DNA of 64,000 bases, taken from the NCBI GenBank assembly GCA_045614605.1, contig JAZLDH010000021.1:1-64000 (forward strand), written 5' to 3'. Within the stretch, counting starts at the first letter, position 1; the number at the start of each line of letters is the position of its first letter. Below are positions 16,403-24,907 of this stretch, in pieces. This DNA comes from Onthomorpha sp937906975. GTDB taxonomy: Bacteria; Bacteroidota; Bacteroidia; Bacteroidales; P3. Made by a program: the position numbers and the translations under genes. The notes under the pieces were generated by a model, which searched no databases, had not been told where the DNA came from, and was given only the letters and a program-made list of their open reading frames with translations.

Positions 16403-18214
16403 TTTTTTTTGCAAGTATTCATATACTTTTTTTGCTTTGGCTTGTCCTATACATTTCTCTATTTCGGAAAGCGGTGCTTCTTTGATTTGCTTTACACTTT
16501 TAAATCTCAACAATAAATCTATCGCGGTTTTCTCCCCTATTCCCGGTATTTGAGTCAATACTGTATGGAAAGTTTCTTTGCTTCTTTTATTTCTGTGATG
16601 TGTTATGCCAAAGCGGTGTGCTTCATCTCTTATGTGTTGAATGGTTTTTAGGCTATTGCTTCTTTTATCCAAGCAAAGTGGATAAGGATTACCTGGATAG
16701 TAAATTTCTTCCAAACGTTCTGCAATAGAAATTATTGGAATCTGTCCATAAAGTCCCAATTCTTCTAAGGTTTCTACCGCAACGGCTAATTGTCCCTTTC
16801 CTCCATCAATTATAATCAAGTCAGGCAACTGTTTTTCCTCCTTTACCAAACGGCTATATCGTCTATGCAATATTTCACGCATAGAGTCGTAATCGTTAGG
16901 TCCCTCAACCGTTTTTATATTAAAGTGTCTATATTCTTTAGTTGAGGGTTTTCCTTTGCGAAAGACCACACAGGCTGCAACAGCGTTTGCTCCTTGTATG
17001 TTGGAGTTATCAAAACACTCCATGTGATAAGGTGGTTTTGGAAGATTTAGGTCTTTTTGTATTTGCAAGACAAGGTTTTTGCTCCATCGTTCTGGATCTA
17101 AAAGTGTATCTCTTTTGATTTTGTCGCTTTTTGCAAAGAGTGCATTTTTTTGACACAAGTCTAATAGTTTCTTTTTCTCGTTTGTGTCGGCTAATGTTTG
17201 TCTTGCATAATCCTCTGGTAAAGGGAGGATTTCTGGAAGTATAAGCAAATCACTTTCCCATGAGAGCTGTGAGCGTAATTGTATGATTGCACTTGTGAAT
17301 ATATCGGTTCTCTCCTCCTCTATTGGTGCTTTCACTTCTTTTGATATGGAAGAAATTAAACTCCCATTTACAACCCTCATCGCATTTACGATTATTCCTT
17401 CCTCTATCTGCTCGTATGCAAAGATTTCTGCGTTAAGCGAGGAATTTACAACGATTGAGGTTTTGGCAGTGTAAGCATCTAAGAGTTGAATTTTGTCTTT
17501 TATTTCTTGAGCTTTTTCAAATTCAAGATTATTTGCATAATCCATCATTTGATTTTTTAGGTCTTTTTTTATTTGATAAAAATCTCCTCTAAGTATTCTT
17601 TTTATATCGCTGATGATTTCTCGGTATTCCTCCTTTGTTACACAGCCCTCGCATGGTGCAGAGCAGATTTTTATCTGTTTATTTAAACAGGCTCTATATT
17701 TATTCTTAAAAACGCTTTCCTCACTCATTGGCATAACACAACGTCTGTAAGGATAGAGTTTACTAATTAAGTCTTGGAGTTCTTTTAATAGTTTTCCGTT
17801 TGGATAAGGTCCGAAATACAAAGAGCCATCTTTTAATCTCTTTCGTGTAGTAAAGACTCTTGGATATTCTTCGTTACTTATGCAAAACCAAGGATAGGTT
17901 TTGTCATCTTTTAATAGGATATTGTAACGAGGTTTGTATTGTTTTATGAAATTGTTTTCAAGAAGTAGTGCTTCGGTTTCGCTTTCTACTACAACAAGTT
18001 TTATATCGTGGATTTTCTTTACAAGTAATCGTGTTTTAGGTGAATGGGTTAAATCGTTTTTAAAATAGGATTGAACACGATTTCTTAGATTTTTTGCCTT
18101 ACCTACATAGATTACGTTGTTATCTTTGTCTAAAAAACGATAAACCCCTGCCGAAGTTGGCAGGGATTTAAGAATTGTTTCTATGTGTTTTTGTTCTGAT
18201 GCAAGAAAAGACAC
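16397..18214 (-). CDS. uvrC: Excinuclease ABC subunit C
   Basis: 605 aa. N-terminal GIY-YIG nuclease domain ('GVYRFLDKDNNVIYVGKAKNLRNRV'-type start, residues about 18-95), central UVR motif ('LKNQMMDYANNLEFEKAQEIKDKI'-type), RNase H-like C-terminal nuclease with 'ECFDNSNIQGANAVAACVVF' and 'IIDGGKGQL', and a terminal (HhH)2 element ('IPGIGEKTAIDLLLRFKSV'). It makes both incisions in nucleotide excision repair. The start is GTG, directly abutting the gldH stop. Confidence 0.97.
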   Translation of the reverse strand: MSFLASEQKHIETILKSLPTSAGVYRFLDKDNNVIYVGKAKNLRNRVQSYFKNDLTHSPKTRLLVKKIHDIKLVVVESETEALLLENNFIKQYKPRYNILLKDDKTYPWFCISNEEYPRVFTTRKRLKDGSLYFGPYPNGKLLKELQDLISKLYPYRRCVMPMSEESVFKNKYRACLNKQIKICSAPCEGCVTKEEYREIISDIKRILRGDFYQIKKDLKNQMMDYANNLEFEKAQEIKDKIQLLDAYTAKTSIVVNSSLNAEIFAYEQIEEGIIVNAMRVVNGSLISSISKEVKAPIEEERTDIFTSAIIQLRSQLSWESDLLILPEILPLPEDYARQTLADTNEKKKLLDLCQKNALFAKSDKIKRDTLLDPERWSKNLVLQIQKDLNLPKPPYHMECFDNSNIQGANAVAACVVFRKGKPSTKEYRHFNIKTVEGPNDYDSMREILHRRYSRLVKEEKQLPDLIIIDGGKGQLAVAVETLEELGLYGQIPIISIAERLEEIYYPGNPYPLCLDKRSNSLKTIQHIRDEAHRFGITHHRNKRSKETFHTVLTQIPGIGEKTAIDLLLRFKSVKQIKEAPLSEIEKCIGQAKAKKVYEYLQKKV

Positions 18215-18709
18215 CTATCTATCTAAATTTGATTGGTTTATTTCTAAACCTACTTCCATTATTCCTTGTAATTGGTACTTTTGTCCCATATTTACAAGTT
18301 CTATTTTGTAAAGTCCACGTTCTACAAATGTGTAAAAGGTTTTTATATCAACAGCTAAGTCAATTATATCTCCTAAGGCTTGACCTAACCATTCTTTTCC
18401 TTCTCTATCTTTTAGTTTTATGGTGTGTACACTTTCTCTTACTATGGAAGAAGGTGAGGTTATCTTCATTTTGAATTTTATTTCCTCCTCACTAACGTAT
18501 GGAGTGTGGCGAATATGAACCGCTATGTCATAAACCTCTTCATCTTTCTCTATATTGATATTGTCAAACTCTATGGTCTTTCCTTTTTCTATGCGCTGCC
18601 AAGTCATATTTGGAAGAGTTTTAAACTCTTTATATACTTGGTTTTTGTTGCAAGAAGAAAAACTTACCAATATCAATAAAACTAAAACTGATTTTAGAAT
18701 TTTATTCAT
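18215..18709 (-). CDS. gldH: Gliding motility lipoprotein GldH
   Basis: 164 aa with a lipoprotein signal and lipobox 'SFSSC'. The mature protein carries the GldH pattern: 'NQVYKEFKTLPNMTW' at the start, 'IAVHIRHTPYVSEEEIKF' in the middle, 'DREGKEWLGQALGDIIDL' and 'GLYKIELVNMG' towards the end. GldH is linked to gliding and to type IX secretion in Bacteroidota, and is kept in many non-gliding species. The stop abuts the uvrC GTG start and its ATG abuts the purC stop. It fits the T9SS cargo found elsewhere in this window. Confidence 0.88.
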   Translation of the reverse strand: MNKILKSVLVLLILVSFSSCNKNQVYKEFKTLPNMTWQRIEKGKTIEFDNINIEKDEEVYDIAVHIRHTPYVSEEEIKFKMKITSPSSIVRESVHTIKLKDREGKEWLGQALGDIIDLAVDIKTFYTFVERGLYKIELVNMGQKYQLQGIMEVGLEINQSNLDR

Positions 18710-19657
18710 CTATCTTGTCTTTAAATATTCCGTAACGTTACGTTCAATTCTCTTTTCTATGTCCTCGTCAGTTTGTTCTGCGATGAACTTTTCTCCAATT
18801 ATTTGTTCGTAAAGCTCCATGTAACGTTCAGAGATTGATTTTATAACCTGTTCAGTCATTTCAGGCACTTGTTGTCCTTCTTTTCCTTGGAAACCATTTT
18901 CCATTAGCCATTCTCTAACGAACTCTTTTGAAAGTTGTTTTTGTTTTTCGCCTTTTGCTTGACGTTCTTCATAGCCTTCTGCATAGAAATAGCGTGAAGA
19001 GTCTGGCGTATGTATTTCATCAATTAGAGTTATCTCGCCATTGTATTTTCCAAACTCGTATTTTGTATCAACAAGTATTAGACCTCTTTCTGCTGCTATT
19101 TGAGTTCCTCTTTCAAAAAGGGCTAATGTGTATTTTTCTAATTGTTCGTAATCTTCCTTGCTAACTAATCCTGTTGCTATGATTTCTTCTTTGCTGATGT
19201 TTTCATCATGTCCCTCATCTGCTTTTGTAGTTGGAGTGATGATTGGAGTTGGGAATTTATCGTTTTCTTTCATTCCCTCAGGCAATTGCACACCACAAAG
19301 TGTACGCATACCTGCTTTGTATTCTCTCCACGCACTTCCTGCAAGATAACCTCTAACAACCATTTCTACTTTGAAAGGTTCGCAAAGCTTTCCTAATGTT
19401 ACCATTGCATCAGGCATAGCAATCTTCCAATTAGGTAATATATCCGCAGTTGCATCTAAGAACTTTGCTGCTATTTTGTTTAATATCTCACCTTTAAATG
19501 GAATCCCCTTTGGCAAAACCACATCAAATGCTGATATTCTATCGCTTACCACCATTGCCAAAAGTTCATTATTTATATTATATACGTCTCTTACCTTTCC
19601 AACGTAATGACTCTTTTGTCCTTCAAAATTAAAATTTGTACTAACTACTGCTTTCAT
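18710..19657 (-). CDS. purC: Phosphoribosylaminoimidazole-succinocarboxamide synthase
   Basis: 315 aa, the longer form of SAICAR synthetase common in Bacteroidota. Key segments are 'GKVRDVYNINNELLAMVVSDRISAFDVVLPKGIPFKG'-type N-terminus, 'EMVVRGYLAGSAWREYKAG', 'TPTTKADEGHDENIS', and 'ILVDTKYEFG'. It joins aspartate to CAIR in purine biosynthesis in the cytoplasm. It is the first gene of a purC-gldH-uvrC run with no gaps between coding regions. Confidence 0.97.
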   Translation of the reverse strand: MKAVVSTNFNFEGQKSHYVGKVRDVYNINNELLAMVVSDRISAFDVVLPKGIPFKGEILNKIAAKFLDATADILPNWKIAMPDAMVTLGKLCEPFKVEMVVRGYLAGSAWREYKAGMRTLCGVQLPEGMKENDKFPTPIITPTTKADEGHDENISKEEIIATGLVSKEDYEQLEKYTLALFERGTQIAAERGLILVDTKYEFGKYNGEITLIDEIHTPDSSRYFYAEGYEERQAKGEKQKQLSKEFVREWLMENGFQGKEGQQVPEMTEQVIKSISERYMELYEQIIGEKFIAEQTDEDIEKRIERNVTEYLKTR

Positions 19658-19678
19658 ATTTCTAAATTATTTGTGTTG

Positions 19679-19710
19679 CAAAAATAACTCTAAATTATAA
19701 TTTAAACAAA
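19679..19710 (-). promoter_or_regulatory. purC-gldH-uvrC promoter
   Basis: TTTG (19707-19710), a 20-nt spacer, then TATTTTTG (19679-19686) on the minus strand, 21 nt before the purC ATG. Confidence 0.8.
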
Positions 19711-19718
19711 AAAAGTAG

Positions 19719-19726
19719 TACTTTTG
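19719..19726 (+). promoter_or_regulatory. mscL-cdd -7 element
   Basis: TACTTTTG, 23 nt before the mscL ATG, divergent from the purC promoter and sharing a 60-bp intergenic region with it. A -33 element is not obvious. Confidence 0.7.
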
Positions 19727-19749
19727 TAAAAATTTAAAAGAAAAATATT

Positions 19750-20175
19750 ATGGGCGTAAAAAAAGTAATTGAAGATTTCAAAGCGTTTGCCATAAAAGGA
19801 AATATGATTGATATGGCAGTGGGTATCATCATTGGTGGTGCCTTTGGTAAAATTATTACTTCACTTGTAAATGACGTAATCATGCCTCCATTGGGAGTTT
19901 TAATAGGTGGTGTGAATTTTACCGATTTAAAAATTACATTAAAGGCAGCAGAAGGCGAAATGGCTGCAGTTACATTAAACTATGGTAACTTTTTGCAAGT
20001 TTGTTTCGACTTTTTGATTATTGCTTTTGCAATTTTCTGTTTCATTCGTTTGCTTGCAAAACTTAAAAACGAGAAAAAAGAAGAAGCACCAGCACCTGCT
20101 GAACCAGCACCAAGCAAAGAAGAAATTCTATTGGGTGAAATTAGAGACCTTTTAAAGGAACAAAACAAAAAATAA
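19750..20175 (+). CDS. mscL: Large-conductance mechanosensitive channel
   Basis: 141 aa, normal length. First helix 'GNMIDMAVGIIIGGAFGKII' forms the pore-lining TM1, followed by 'VNDVIMPPLGVLIGGVNF' and a second membrane segment near 80-100 ('FLIIAFAIFCFIRLLAKL'). The cytoplasmic C-terminal helix has an Ala/Pro-rich linker before 'EEILLGEIRDLLKEQ'. It opens under membrane tension to release solutes in osmotic downshock. It is followed without a gap by cdd. Confidence 0.97.
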   Translation: MGVKKVIEDFKAFAIKGNMIDMAVGIIIGGAFGKIITSLVNDVIMPPLGVLIGGVNFTDLKITLKAAEGEMAAVTLNYGNFLQVCFDFLIIAFAIFCFIRLLAKLKNEKKEEAPAPAEPAPSKEEILLGEIRDLLKEQNKK

Positions 20176-20637
20176 ATGAAATCAGAAAGCATCGAAATAA
20201 AATACGAGAGGCTTTCTTTTGAAGAATTAAACAATAAGGAGAAAGAGTTGATTGAGTGTGCGAAAAAAGCCACTTACTCGGCTTATTCTCCTTATTCTTC
20301 TTTTAATGTAGGCGCTGCCGTTAGATTAGAAAACGATGAAATCATAACCGGTAGCAACCAAGAAAACATTGCCTATCCTTCGGGCTTGTGTGCAGAAAGG
20401 GTTGCTTTGTTTTCTGCGGGAATGAAAAAAGAAAGCGTTGTTGCACTCGCCATTGTAGCAAGAAATGAAAACAATGAGTGGACAAAAGCTTTTCCTTGCG
20501 GGGCTTGTCGCCAAGTCTTACAAGAGACTCAAACAAGAGGACAAAAAGAAATCTGCGTTCTAATCCTCTTAAACGAAAACGAAATCCTAAGAATCAAAAA
20601 CGCAGACTCCTTGTTGCCTTTTAGCTTTTCTTTCTAA
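20176..20637 (+). CDS. cdd: Cytidine deaminase
   Basis: 153 aa. Zinc-site motifs 'CAERVAL' (proton-shuttle Glu after the first Cys ligand) and 'PCGACRQVL' (two further Cys ligands) are present, with 'YSPYSSFNVGAAV' and 'NIAYPSGLC' earlier. It converts cytidine and deoxycytidine to uridine forms in pyrimidine salvage. The ATG follows the mscL stop directly, so the two share a transcript. Downstream is a long A/T-rich non-coding region. Confidence 0.96.
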   Translation: MKSESIEIKYERLSFEELNNKEKELIECAKKATYSAYSPYSSFNVGAAVRLENDEIITGSNQENIAYPSGLCAERVALFSAGMKKESVVALAIVARNENNEWTKAFPCGACRQVLQETQTRGQKEICVLILLNENEILRIKNADSLLPFSFSF

Positions 20638-20854
20638 AAAAGGTTGAGCATTTTTTCTTTGCTTTTTTGGATTTTTGCTAAGGATTTTTCTTTTTTTTTC
20701 TTTGTTTTTTTCTTTTTTTTCTTTGCTTTTTTAGCATAATTTTAACATGTTTTTAAAGGCAAGAAAAAAATTTTAAAAAAAAATTATTTTTTATGAATCT
20801 TATTTTCGTTATTTGATGTTATTTGTTATTATTATGTAATATTATTATGACACA

Positions 20855-20954
20855 TACTTAAATTTGCTTTAAGAGTACTTGTTTTTGCTTTGTGGTGTAC
20901 TTAAATCTACTATTTTCTATACTTAAATTTGCGTTTTTCAGTACTTAAATTTGC
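20855..20954 (+). repeat. Array of five 13-bp direct repeats with 21-22 bp period (iteron-like)
   Basis: TACTTAAATTTGC occurs exactly at 20855, 20920 and 20942, with variants TACTTGTTTTTGC at 20876 and TACTTAAATCTAC at 20898. The start-to-start spacing is 21, 22, 22, 22 bp, about two helical turns, so all copies face the same side of the DNA. The array ends about 47 bp upstream of the -7 element of a gene for a small protein with two winged-helix segments. Confidence 0.9.
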
Positions 20955-21001
20955 ATGTGGCATTTTTAGACTTCTTTTATGTTATTTTATTGTTTTTTTT
21001 G

Positions 21002-21009
21002 TATATTTG
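21002..21009 (+). promoter_or_regulatory. -7 element of the winged-helix gene
   Basis: TATATTTG, 122 nt before the ATG at 21131. No good -33 element is present, which would fit a promoter helped by a protein bound to the repeats upstream. Confidence 0.6.
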
Positions 21010-21130
21010 TGGTCTAAACAAAAAGCCATTTTATATGTTTTATATTAGTTTTTTTAAAGAGTTCAAGGATTGAAATCATTTATCGATTAATGAAAAGATT
21101 GTTTATTCTTTTTTGGTTAATTATGCTACA

Positions 21131-21652
21131 ATGCATCAAAAGGAGTCTTGGGATAAGTCAAGTAAAAGTGAGAATGATGGAAAGAAGTTAAATATTGATA
21201 TTATAAAGGAGTCTATTGAAAATAATTCTTTCCTTGTATTTAGAAAAATCACTAATAAGAAAGTATCTGAAAGGACTAATATTTCTTTGCGTACTGTTTC
21301 AACTATTTTAAATAGGTTGAAAGATTTAGCTATACTTAGCGAGCAAGATGATTGTTACAAAATAGTTATTCCCAAAGGGTTAATTGATAAGGGTTTCTTG
21401 GATTTACCTAAAAAGACAGAGCTTAAAGGCATGCAGTTAGTTTTTTGGGCTTTTGTAAATGAACGTTTAGAGCATTATAATGTTAGAACAAAAATGCCTC
21501 ATAATATACTACTCGATACTTGGGCTTCACGCTTAGCAATGGATATGGGCGTAAAGAAAAAAGATGTGCAAAACTATATTCATTGTTTATCAAAAAGAAA
21601 CTATCTTGCACGTTCAGGCGGAGGAAAATTGGTAATTAATAAATATACATAA
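21131..21652 (+). CDS. Small protein with two winged-helix-like DNA-binding segments
   Basis: 173 aa from the ATG at 21131; the longer frame begins at a TTG at 21113. I see two helix-turn-helix/wing patterns: residues about 42-80 ('KVSERTNISLRTVSTILNRL' followed by a short wing) and about 135-173 ('LAMDMGVKKKDVQNYIHCL', wing 'GGGKLVINK'). No enzyme motif. Tandem winged helices behind an array of 22-bp direct repeats recall RepA/RepE/pi-type iteron-binding proteins, though this protein is shorter than those. An autoregulatory transcription factor is the simpler alternative. Converges with recR. Confidence 0.7.
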   Translation: MHQKESWDKSSKSENDGKKLNIDIIKESIENNSFLVFRKITNKKVSERTNISLRTVSTILNRLKDLAILSEQDDCYKIVIPKGLIDKGFLDLPKKTELKGMQLVFWAFVNERLEHYNVRTKMPHNILLDTWASRLAMDMGVKKKDVQNYIHCLSKRNYLARSGGGKLVINKYT

Positions 21653-21674
21653 GATTGTGTATTTTACTCTTTCT

Positions 21675-22289
21675 TTATTTATATATATCTGAAAAATCTC
21701 TACGGTTTAAGATGGAGCGGGCGAGGGTTTGTTCGTCGGCGTATTCTATTTTATCGCCTATTGCTACTCCTCTTGCTATTGCGGATATTTTTATATTGTA
21801 TGGTTCTAATAGTTTATTGATATAGAAACTTGTTGTGTCGCCTTCCATTGTTGTGGGTAAGGCTAAGATTATTTCTTTCACGTTTTCTTGTTCTACGCGT
21901 TTGATTAGTTGTTCTATGGCTATATCTCCTACTCCTATGCCTTCTATTGGGGAAATGACTCCTCCTAAGACGTGATATAGTCCTTTATATTGATTGGTGG
22001 ATTCAATAGCCATTACCTCTCTTATGTTTTCTACAACGCATATTGTGTCGCTTTGTCGCTCGTTGTTTGCACAAATGGAGCATATTTCACTATCTGATAG
22101 GTTATTACAGACTTTGCAGTGTTTTATTTCGGTTACTAAATCCACTAAGCTTTTGGCAAGTCGTAAGGTGTTGTCTTCGTTTTGTTTTAAAAGGTGTAAT
22201 GCGAAACGTAAGGCTGTGCGTTGTCCTACGCCTGGTAGTTTTGCAAGTTCGTTCACAGCATTTTCCAATAGTAAAGAGGTGTATTCCAT
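21675..22289 (-). CDS. recR: Recombination protein RecR
   Basis: 204 aa, normal length. N-terminal HhH ('LAKLPGVGQRTALRFALHLL'), Cys4 zinc finger ('CKVCNNLSDSEICSIC'), Toprim domain ('ICVVENIREVMAIE', 'YHVLGGVISPIEGIG') and the C-terminal Walker-B-like segment are all recognisable. It loads RecA at gaps with RecO/RecF. Single gene, with promoter-like TAATTTTG at 22322-22329. Confidence 0.97.
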   Translation of the reverse strand: MEYTSLLLENAVNELAKLPGVGQRTALRFALHLLKQNEDNTLRLAKSLVDLVTEIKHCKVCNNLSDSEICSICANNERQSDTICVVENIREVMAIESTNQYKGLYHVLGGVISPIEGIGVGDIAIEQLIKRVEQENVKEIILALPTTMEGDTTSFYINKLLEPYNIKISAIARGVAIGDKIEYADEQTLARSILNRRDFSDIYK

Positions 22290-22299
22290 ATATATTTGT

Positions 22300-22307
22300 T
22301 AAATTTG
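22300..22307 (+). promoter_or_regulatory. -7 element of the symporter gene
   Basis: TAAATTTG, 41 nt before the symporter ATG at 22349, in the short region shared with the divergent recR promoter. Confidence 0.55.
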
Positions 22308-22321
22308 CAATCTAATAAGAG

Positions 22322-22329
22322 CAAAATTA
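22322..22329 (-). promoter_or_regulatory. recR -7 element
   Basis: TAATTTTG on the minus strand, 32 nt before the recR ATG. No -33 element at the ideal distance. Confidence 0.6.
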
Positions 22330-22348
22330 CAAAAAAAAATCAAATACT

Positions 22349-23788
22349 ATGGCAAATATTTTACTTGGTGTTTTCATCGCATATACGGTTTTGTTGTTCA
22401 CAATCACCTTTATCACTGCACGAAAGGCTGATAGTGCTTCTTTTTTCAGGGGAAATAAGAAGAGTCCTTGGTTTATTGTTGCATACGGTATGATTGGGGC
22501 GAGTCTTTCGGGTGTTACGTTTATGTCGGTGCCTGGTTGGGTGGAGGATAGAGGCTTTACCTATATGCTAACCGTGTTGGGGTATTTCTTAGGCTACCTT
22601 GTAATTTCATTTGTCCTTATGCCGATTTATTATAGGTTGAATTTGATTTCTATTTATAAATATTTAGAAACTCGTTTTGGTAAGTTTTCTCATAAAACGG
22701 GTAGTTTCTTTTTCCTTCTTTCACGTACTTTGGGGGCGAGCCTTAGAATGTTTATTGTGATTTATGTTTTATATGAGTTTGTTTTTAGTACATGGAATAT
22801 TCCTTTTGAGGCTACGGTTTTTCTTTTCCTTGCGTTGATTCTTTTGTTTACGTTCAAGGGTGGAATTAAGACTATTGTTTGGACTGATACTTTACAAACT
22901 ACTTGTATGCTTGCTGCCTTGGTTATTTCTTTTATTTTGATTGGCGATAAGATGAATTTTTCTTTCTCTGAAATGCTAACAAATGTAACAAAGAGCGATT
23001 ATTTTACTTTTATTGAAACGGATAGTAGTTCAAGGCTTTGTTGGTGGAAACAAATTCTTGGTGGTATGTTTATAACTATTTCAATGACGGGCTTGGACCA
23101 AGAAATGATGCAAAAGAATCTTAGTTGCAAAAATATAAAGTCTGCTCAAAAGAATATGATGACCTTTTCTATCACTTTGTTTTTTGTCAATTTCTTATTC
23201 CTTTGTTTAGGTGCGGCTCTTTATCTTTTTGCCGATAGTCAAGGAATTGGAGTTAAGGGTGATGACCTTTTCCCTTACGTTGCTTTGAATGCGTTATCGC
23301 CTTTTGCGGCTGTGATTTTCATCATCGGTCTTATATCTGCTCTTTTCCCAAGTGCTGATGGTGCATTGACATCTTTGACAACTGCTTTCTCTATTGATTT
23401 TCTAAATATTGAGGAGCGTAAAGATTGGAGCGAAAAAAAGAAAACAAATATCCGCCATATAGTTCACTTAGTATTTGCTTTGATATTTGTGGGGGTAATC
23501 ATTTTCTATGGAAATCATCGCGACCCTCACTTAATTGATATTTTGTATCAAATTGCATCTATCACGTATGGTCCACTTTTAGGTTTGTTTGTGTTTGGTA
23601 TTCTCACAAAACGCCAAGTCAAAGACAAGTTTGTACCTATTGTATGTGTGCTTTCTCCTGTGATTTGTTTCATTCTAAGCAACAATTCACAAGAGTGGTT
23701 TAATTATTCGTTTGATTTTGAACTTTTGGTATTGAACGGACTTCTTACTTTCTTAGGGTTGTTGGCAATAAGCAAGAAAAAAGAATAA
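22349..23788 (+). CDS. Sodium:solute symporter family protein (SSS)
   Basis: 479 aa, about 12-13 membrane segments. Family marks: 'FFRGNKKSPWFIVAYGMIGASLSGVTFMSVPGW'-type segment after TM1, a 'GGIKTIVWTDTLQ' block, and 'GLDQEMMQKNLSCKN'. It should import an organic solute with Na+ in the inner membrane; sugars, sialic acid, amino acids and pantothenate are all carried by this family and I cannot choose between them. No catabolic genes adjoin it. Confidence 0.9.
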   Translation: MANILLGVFIAYTVLLFTITFITARKADSASFFRGNKKSPWFIVAYGMIGASLSGVTFMSVPGWVEDRGFTYMLTVLGYFLGYLVISFVLMPIYYRLNLISIYKYLETRFGKFSHKTGSFFFLLSRTLGASLRMFIVIYVLYEFVFSTWNIPFEATVFLFLALILLFTFKGGIKTIVWTDTLQTTCMLAALVISFILIGDKMNFSFSEMLTNVTKSDYFTFIETDSSSRLCWWKQILGGMFITISMTGLDQEMMQKNLSCKNIKSAQKNMMTFSITLFFVNFLFLCLGAALYLFADSQGIGVKGDDLFPYVALNALSPFAAVIFIIGLISALFPSADGALTSLTTAFSIDFLNIEERKDWSEKKKTNIRHIVHLVFALIFVGVIIFYGNHRDPHLIDILYQIASITYGPLLGLFVFGILTKRQVKDKFVPIVCVLSPVICFILSNNSQEWFNYSFDFELLVLNGLLTFLGLLAISKKKE

Positions 23789-23864
23789 AAATAGAGTGGA
23801 AAAGTTGTTGTGAAACATTTGTTAAATAAAAATAATATTTTACAAAATAAAATTAACTAATAAT

Positions 23865-24898
23865 ATGAACAAAGATATAATCAAAAATAATTCTTTATCA
23901 TTTGCAGATGATTACAATATATTGATTGATAACATATCTACTCTTTGGACTAATGCAAAAGAAAAAGCAGTTAATACTATAAATACAGAGTTACTTGAAG
24001 CGAATTGGCAGACTGGTAAATATATAGTAGAGTTTGAGCAAGGCGGGAAAGCGAGAGCAGAATATGGCAAACAATTACTTATAAATCTTTCAAAAGATTT
24101 GACCCGATTAAATGGAAGAGGATTTAGTCGTTCTAATCTACTTTATATGAGAAAGTTTTACCTCTCATTCCCAAAACGTGAGACAGTGTCTCACATATTG
24201 ACTTGGAGCCATTATTTTGAAATTCTTAAATGCGATGAACCTTTGGAAATGCAATTTTATATAAAACAATGTATTAAAGAAGGCTGGAAAGTGCGTGAAT
24301 TGAAAAGGCAAATGAAAAGTTGTTTATTTCAAAGACTTGCGTTAAGCACTGATAAAGAAGGTGTATTGACCTTGGCTAATGAAGGACATCAGGTAATAAA
24401 GCACAAGATATAATCCGAGATCCATTTATATTAGAGTTTACAGGACTTCCTCAAAAGAAAAGATATAAAGAAAGCGAATTAGAATCTGCTTTAAAGACTA
24501 ATATGGAACATTTCTTATTGGAACTTGGACGAGGTTTTGCTTTTATAGGTCGCCAATATCAAATTCACATAGGAAGTCGTTTATTCAAAGTTGATTTAGT
24601 CTTTTATCATTGTATTCTTAAATGTTATGTACTCATAGATCTAAAACGTGCTGAAATAAAGCATAGCGATATTGGTCAAATGAATCTTTATCTTAATTAT
24701 TTTCAAACAGAAGTATGTCAACCTGATGACAATCCTCCTATCGGCATTGTACTTGGAGCAAGAAAAGACGAACTTTTAATGGAATATGCTCTACAAGGAA
24801 TAACAAACCAATTATTTACAGCAAAATATCAATTATATCTACCGAAAAAAGAAGAACTGCAAGCACAACTTGATTTACTTCTTAATGACGAAGTATAA
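23865..24898 (+). pseudogene. DUF1016/YhcG-type PDDEXK nuclease gene, split by a frameshift
   Basis: Two consecutive frames encode one family protein. The first (23865-24413, 182 aa) is the N-terminal helical domain ('LEANWQTGKYIVEFEQ', 'GRGFSRSNLLYMRKFYLSFP', 'LTWSHYFEIL'). Near 24400 the frame is lost; the sequence resumes one frame over with 'DIIRDPFILEFTGL', the usual hinge, and continues to 24898 with the nuclease domain (D in 'FKVDLVFYH', K in 'YVLIDLKRAEI'). One missing base, or two extra, explains it. The active-site residues look intact. Either a recent pseudogene or a sequencing error. DUF1016 proteins often accompany restriction-modification systems; none is present here. Confidence 0.85.
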
Positions 24899-24907
24899 CA
24901 ATCTTTT

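Larger units (their letters stand above)
20638..21130. other. 493-bp A/T-rich intergenic region with repeat array and promoter
   Basis: 20640-20830 is extremely A/T-rich, with several TTTTTTCTTTGCTTTTTT words and A-tracts. 20855-20954 holds five direct repeats about 22 bp apart. A -7 element lies at 21002-21009 and a leader of about 115 nt precedes the winged-helix gene. No coding region or tRNA is visible in it. Confidence 0.8.

Noticed and set aside
20638..20850. Chromosomal replication origin (oriC)
   Set aside because: The A/T-rich region has no visible DnaA boxes and no dnaA or other origin-linked gene in the window.
20855..20954. Possible CRISPR array
   Set aside because: Repeats of 13 bp with 8-9 bp between them are far too short for CRISPR repeats and spacers, and no cas gene is near.
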